The notes under the pieces were generated by a model that saw only the letters and a program-made list of their open reading frames with translations, was not told where the DNA came from and ran no database searches. From Albugo candida (lineage: Eukaryota; Oomycota; Peronosporomycetes; Albuginales; Albuginaceae): a DNA stretch of 64,000 bases. This document shows positions 61,593 through 64,000 of the stretch, piece after piece (within the stretch, counting starts at the first letter, position 1; the number at the start of each line of letters is the position of its first letter). Location: the NCBI GenBank assembly GCA_905220665.1, contig CAJNAR010000148.1, forward strand, positions 310,001-374,000, read 5' to 3'. Both the position numbers and the translations under genes were made by a program.

Positions 61593-62685
61593 TTAGAAGT
61601 CGTTGCTACAGTATTTATATTCAGGAATTGTACTGTTCGTCGAAAATGTGCGTGCGATGGTGGAGGGTCCACCAGCGAGTTGCTCCACCCTTGGCAGCAA
61701 GAACAGTAGCAAATCGCCTTGGCTAAACTCTACTAGGCATCGAAGCATCTCGGGGGATACCTTGCGGAATTCCTCATCAAGTATAGTAGCTATTTCTTCG
61801 ACATTGTTTGGTCTGTCGCGGTTCTGGACTGCATCTTTAAGATTCTTTCGCGGGTTTTCGATGTGGCTGAGATCAGGACTTTAGGCAGGTCATTCTAGCT
61901 TTGCAAGCGACCGCTTTTCCCGCCATGTCTTTGCTGCACTACTACCATGGGCTGTCGCATTGTACTGCAAAAGAATTAGGCCTTTCTTGTCATCCTTGTC
62001 GTCCATCCATGGTCCAAGTGCAGCGTCATAGATCAGATTGATAAAGTCGGTGCCAGTGCGATGTTGGGGTGGCATAATGATCATCTGTAGAATCCTCTCG
62101 CCAGCAAGAGCACCCCAGATCATCATCGAAGACCGTTCACTCCTAAATGTTGGCGCCAAACACTCAAAATTGATTCTTTCATCGACGCCACACAACGACC
62201 TGACGAGAATTCTTGACAATCTCAAAGGCGGACTCGTCGGTCCAAATGACGACTTTCTTTCAGTCCTCTACTGTCCAATTTTTGAATTTCTGAGCAAAAT
62301 CCAGTCTCTTAGCCTTGTGTTTATCATTCAATAAAGACTTCTTGGAGGCAATGCGACTCTTAATTCCCATCCCATGGAGGGGGCTACGGATTGTGCCTGG
62401 CGATGCCGGAGTATTCGCTTTGTTCGCGATTTCTGCTAGTGGCGCCCACCGGTTCTGCATTACAGTGCGCCCAAGTGACGTGCGGTCCCATTCTGTGAGC
62501 TTTGGTGGTCTTCCTCTCAACTTGGTACGCTCCACCGTACCCTTTTTGCGCCAGTTATGTAGCACTGTCGAAACGGTTGACTGGGTGAGTCCTGTTTAGG
62601 CAGGGATTTCTCGCTATTTTAAGCCTGCCTGATGCAATCCAACAATGGTAGCTTTCTTCTCAGTGCTTAAACAACATGTCTTCAT
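61593..62685 (-). pseudogene. Second Tc1-like transposase (broken)
   Basis: Minus strand from ATG at 62685 to a stop at 61593. Order: helix-turn-helix half (STEKKATIVGLHQAGLK, then TQSTVSTVLHNWRKKGTVER), GRPPKLTEWD linker, second helix-turn-helix, then DDE parts: VIWTDESAFEI (near 62250), LLQYNATAHGSS (near 61970) and SPDLSHIEN (near 61880). The second catalytic Asp is changed to Tyr (codon 61962-61964). Stops occur in the N-terminal half, after KNWTVED and after SLAKLE, with at least one frameshift. Terminal repeats were not found. It is from a different Tc1 subfamily than its neighbour. Confidence 0.82.
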
Positions 62686-62865
62686 ATTTCACAAATGGTT
62701 TGATGTCAGAAACACAAAGTAATATGGCTGGATATTCCTCTTATCTTATTTTTTGTGGTGTGGATTTCAGAAAAATAACGTATTTTTTTTGTAGGCTTTT
62801 TAAGGTCATGCCATTTTCAAATTTTGGGCATAACGGATTTCACTTAAGTCTATCCGATTTCCTTT

Positions 62866-63366
62866 ATGACGCAATTAGCAATTGTCGTTTTCTCCACCAT
62901 CAGCTGCTGTAATTTTCTTCAGCAAATGACGTACAGGACAAAAACTTTAGGCATTGAAGTTCGCATTCAGATCGATGTGTGGGGCAACTGCTGCACTTCG
63001 GATGGAGTCGCTGCATCGAATGATCTAGCAAAGCTATTATTCGTTCCTTATTGTGACCAAAGCCGTTCCCGGTTACAATTTTTTCAAATCAGAGCATTTC
63101 TCGTTATCAGAAAACATACTTTTGTGGAAATGACTTGGGTCTACTTCTTTGCAATTCAAAAGTGCGTTCTTAAAAGTAAATCATTTCATTATCCGTCTGA
63201 GCCTGAGTTTTTTCTCAGTAACTTATCAATTATACCTCGTAGTCTAATGTATCATTATAATCGTTATAGAGTTCATGACATACCTTTGGCATTACGCAAA
63301 CTGTCACTTGGTGCACCACATTCCGATACGATTATATATTCCATAATCGGTAGAAAAAGAGGATAG
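62866..63366 (+). CDS. Hypothetical small protein, 166 residues
   Basis: No family recognised. An uninterrupted frame from ATG 62866 to TAG 63364-63366. The first 20 residues (MTQLAIVVFSTISCCNFLQQ) are hydrophobic and could be a signal peptide; the rest is mixed polar and aromatic with a basic end (GRKRG). In an oomycete such a protein would be a candidate secreted protein, but there is no RXLR-, CHxC- or CCG-type motif that I can place. It lies next to transposon relics, and a chance frame in AT-rich DNA is a real alternative. Confidence 0.3.
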   Translation: MTQLAIVVFSTISCCNFLQQMTYRTKTLGIEVRIQIDVWGNCCTSDGVAASNDLAKLLFVPYCDQSRSRLQFFQIRAFLVIRKHTFVEMTWVYFFAIQKCVLKSKSFHYPSEPEFFLSNLSIIPRSLMYHYNRYRVHDIPLALRKLSLGAPHSDTIIYSIIGRKRG

Positions 63367-64000
63367 TATCGTAATTGTTTCGCTTAAGTGAAGTACCATC
63401 CGCGTCAAGCACTACGTCACTACTTCAAGCATGATCATTGGTAAGATTAGTCACTTGATACGCTAGTTAACTTGTGGCACATCACTCAGCAGACTGTAAT
63501 GGTACGACAGTCATATAGGTGCGCGCAAACGGATCTCTCAGTTGCTGTAGATCATTGCAGTTCTGTGACTTATTGTTTGATAAGTTGGCGCTACTCCTTA
63601 GATGTATGTGTGCTTGCACTTCACATGTAACGCATCAATGATTTCACAAGCAGGTGCGCTCACTAGTTCTCCAATAAATATTTGAAAGATCGAAATAATG
63701 GCTTAGGCTCTAGTAGGATAAATTCCGCTTTCCCGTAACCGCTTGTGAACATGTGCCAGTAATTATTTCTTCTACTGTGCACTCGAAAGTCTCCCTCAGC
63801 TTTTGTTGATCTATTTGGTACTTGTCACGATTTGGTTTAAATATCGAGCACGCAGTCAAGATAATCTTTGTCATGACTTTACACTGCGTCTACTGTCACT
63901 GTTGACTTAAAATTGGACGTTTTCGTCTCATCTATGTGCCTCGTGGACGTAACGCATCTTTTCCATCTTGCCTCATGTCGTGTTCTTGGTCACTGATGCT
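63367..64000. other. No recognisable feature
   Basis: Last 634 bases. Only short frames; no repeat or RNA gene recognised. Confidence 0.5.

Noticed and set aside
1..64000. CRISPR array, prokaryotic operon or phage signals
   Set aside because: No regularly spaced short repeats; spliced eukaryotic genes and eukaryotic transposons dominate.

Overview
The window looks like an oomycete genome segment. A white-rust (Albugo-type) relative is my guess, from the moderate GC, the very short GT-AG introns (47-67 bp in the genes I could splice), the multidomain AGC kinase, the membrane-anchored GH81 glucanase and the mix of Copia, LINE, MULE, Tc1 and tRNA-derived SINE elements. This identification is inference, not a database result.

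Layout. Bases 1-10120 are a compact gene block, all on the + strand. It holds the 3' part of an ER glucosidase I (GH63), a large protein with three PH domains, a zinc ribbon, an Arb2-like region and an AGC kinase domain, and a GH81 endo-1,3-beta-glucanase with a Cys-rich tail and C-terminal membrane segments. Gaps between genes are about 300 bp. From 10.1 kb to the end the window is a transposon graveyard with only one other host gene I trust moderately (21762-22314, minus, a single-pass membrane protein exon) and one doubtful small ORF (62866-63366).

Mobile DNA. Three copies of one APE-type LINE occur at 13.3-16.75 kb (+, 5' truncated), 16.76-18.3 kb (-, ORF1 part only) and 23.5-37.0 kb (-, longest). 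The last is split by a Copia element (29150-35913, 5-bp target duplication ACTTT), which is itself split by a MULE (30329-33009, 9-bp duplication TTTTTTTAA). A second nest at 48850-57950 is an old Copia-A element (+) holding a younger, nearly complete Copia-B element (49319-53823, duplication ATTCG). Decayed Copia-B relatives lie at 37116-41185 (+) and 44981-48849 (-). Between and inside these are two tRNA-derived SINEs with target duplications, two solo LTRs of one family, a 596-bp inverted-repeat element, two Tc1/mariner-like elements and a relic of a FAR1/MULE-type transposase.

How the genes fit together. The three front genes are housekeeping or cell-surface genes (N-glycan trimming, signalling, beta-glucan turnover) and show no operon-like relation. 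Most interesting for follow-up: the kinase architecture; a MULE transposase kept in one frame but carrying four stop codons; a perfect 28-bp palindrome that breaks the otherwise nearly intact Copia-B polyprotein; and a tract of near identity between two otherwise diverged Copia-A copies, which suggests gene conversion. I did not find a clearly new defence-type or biosynthetic system.
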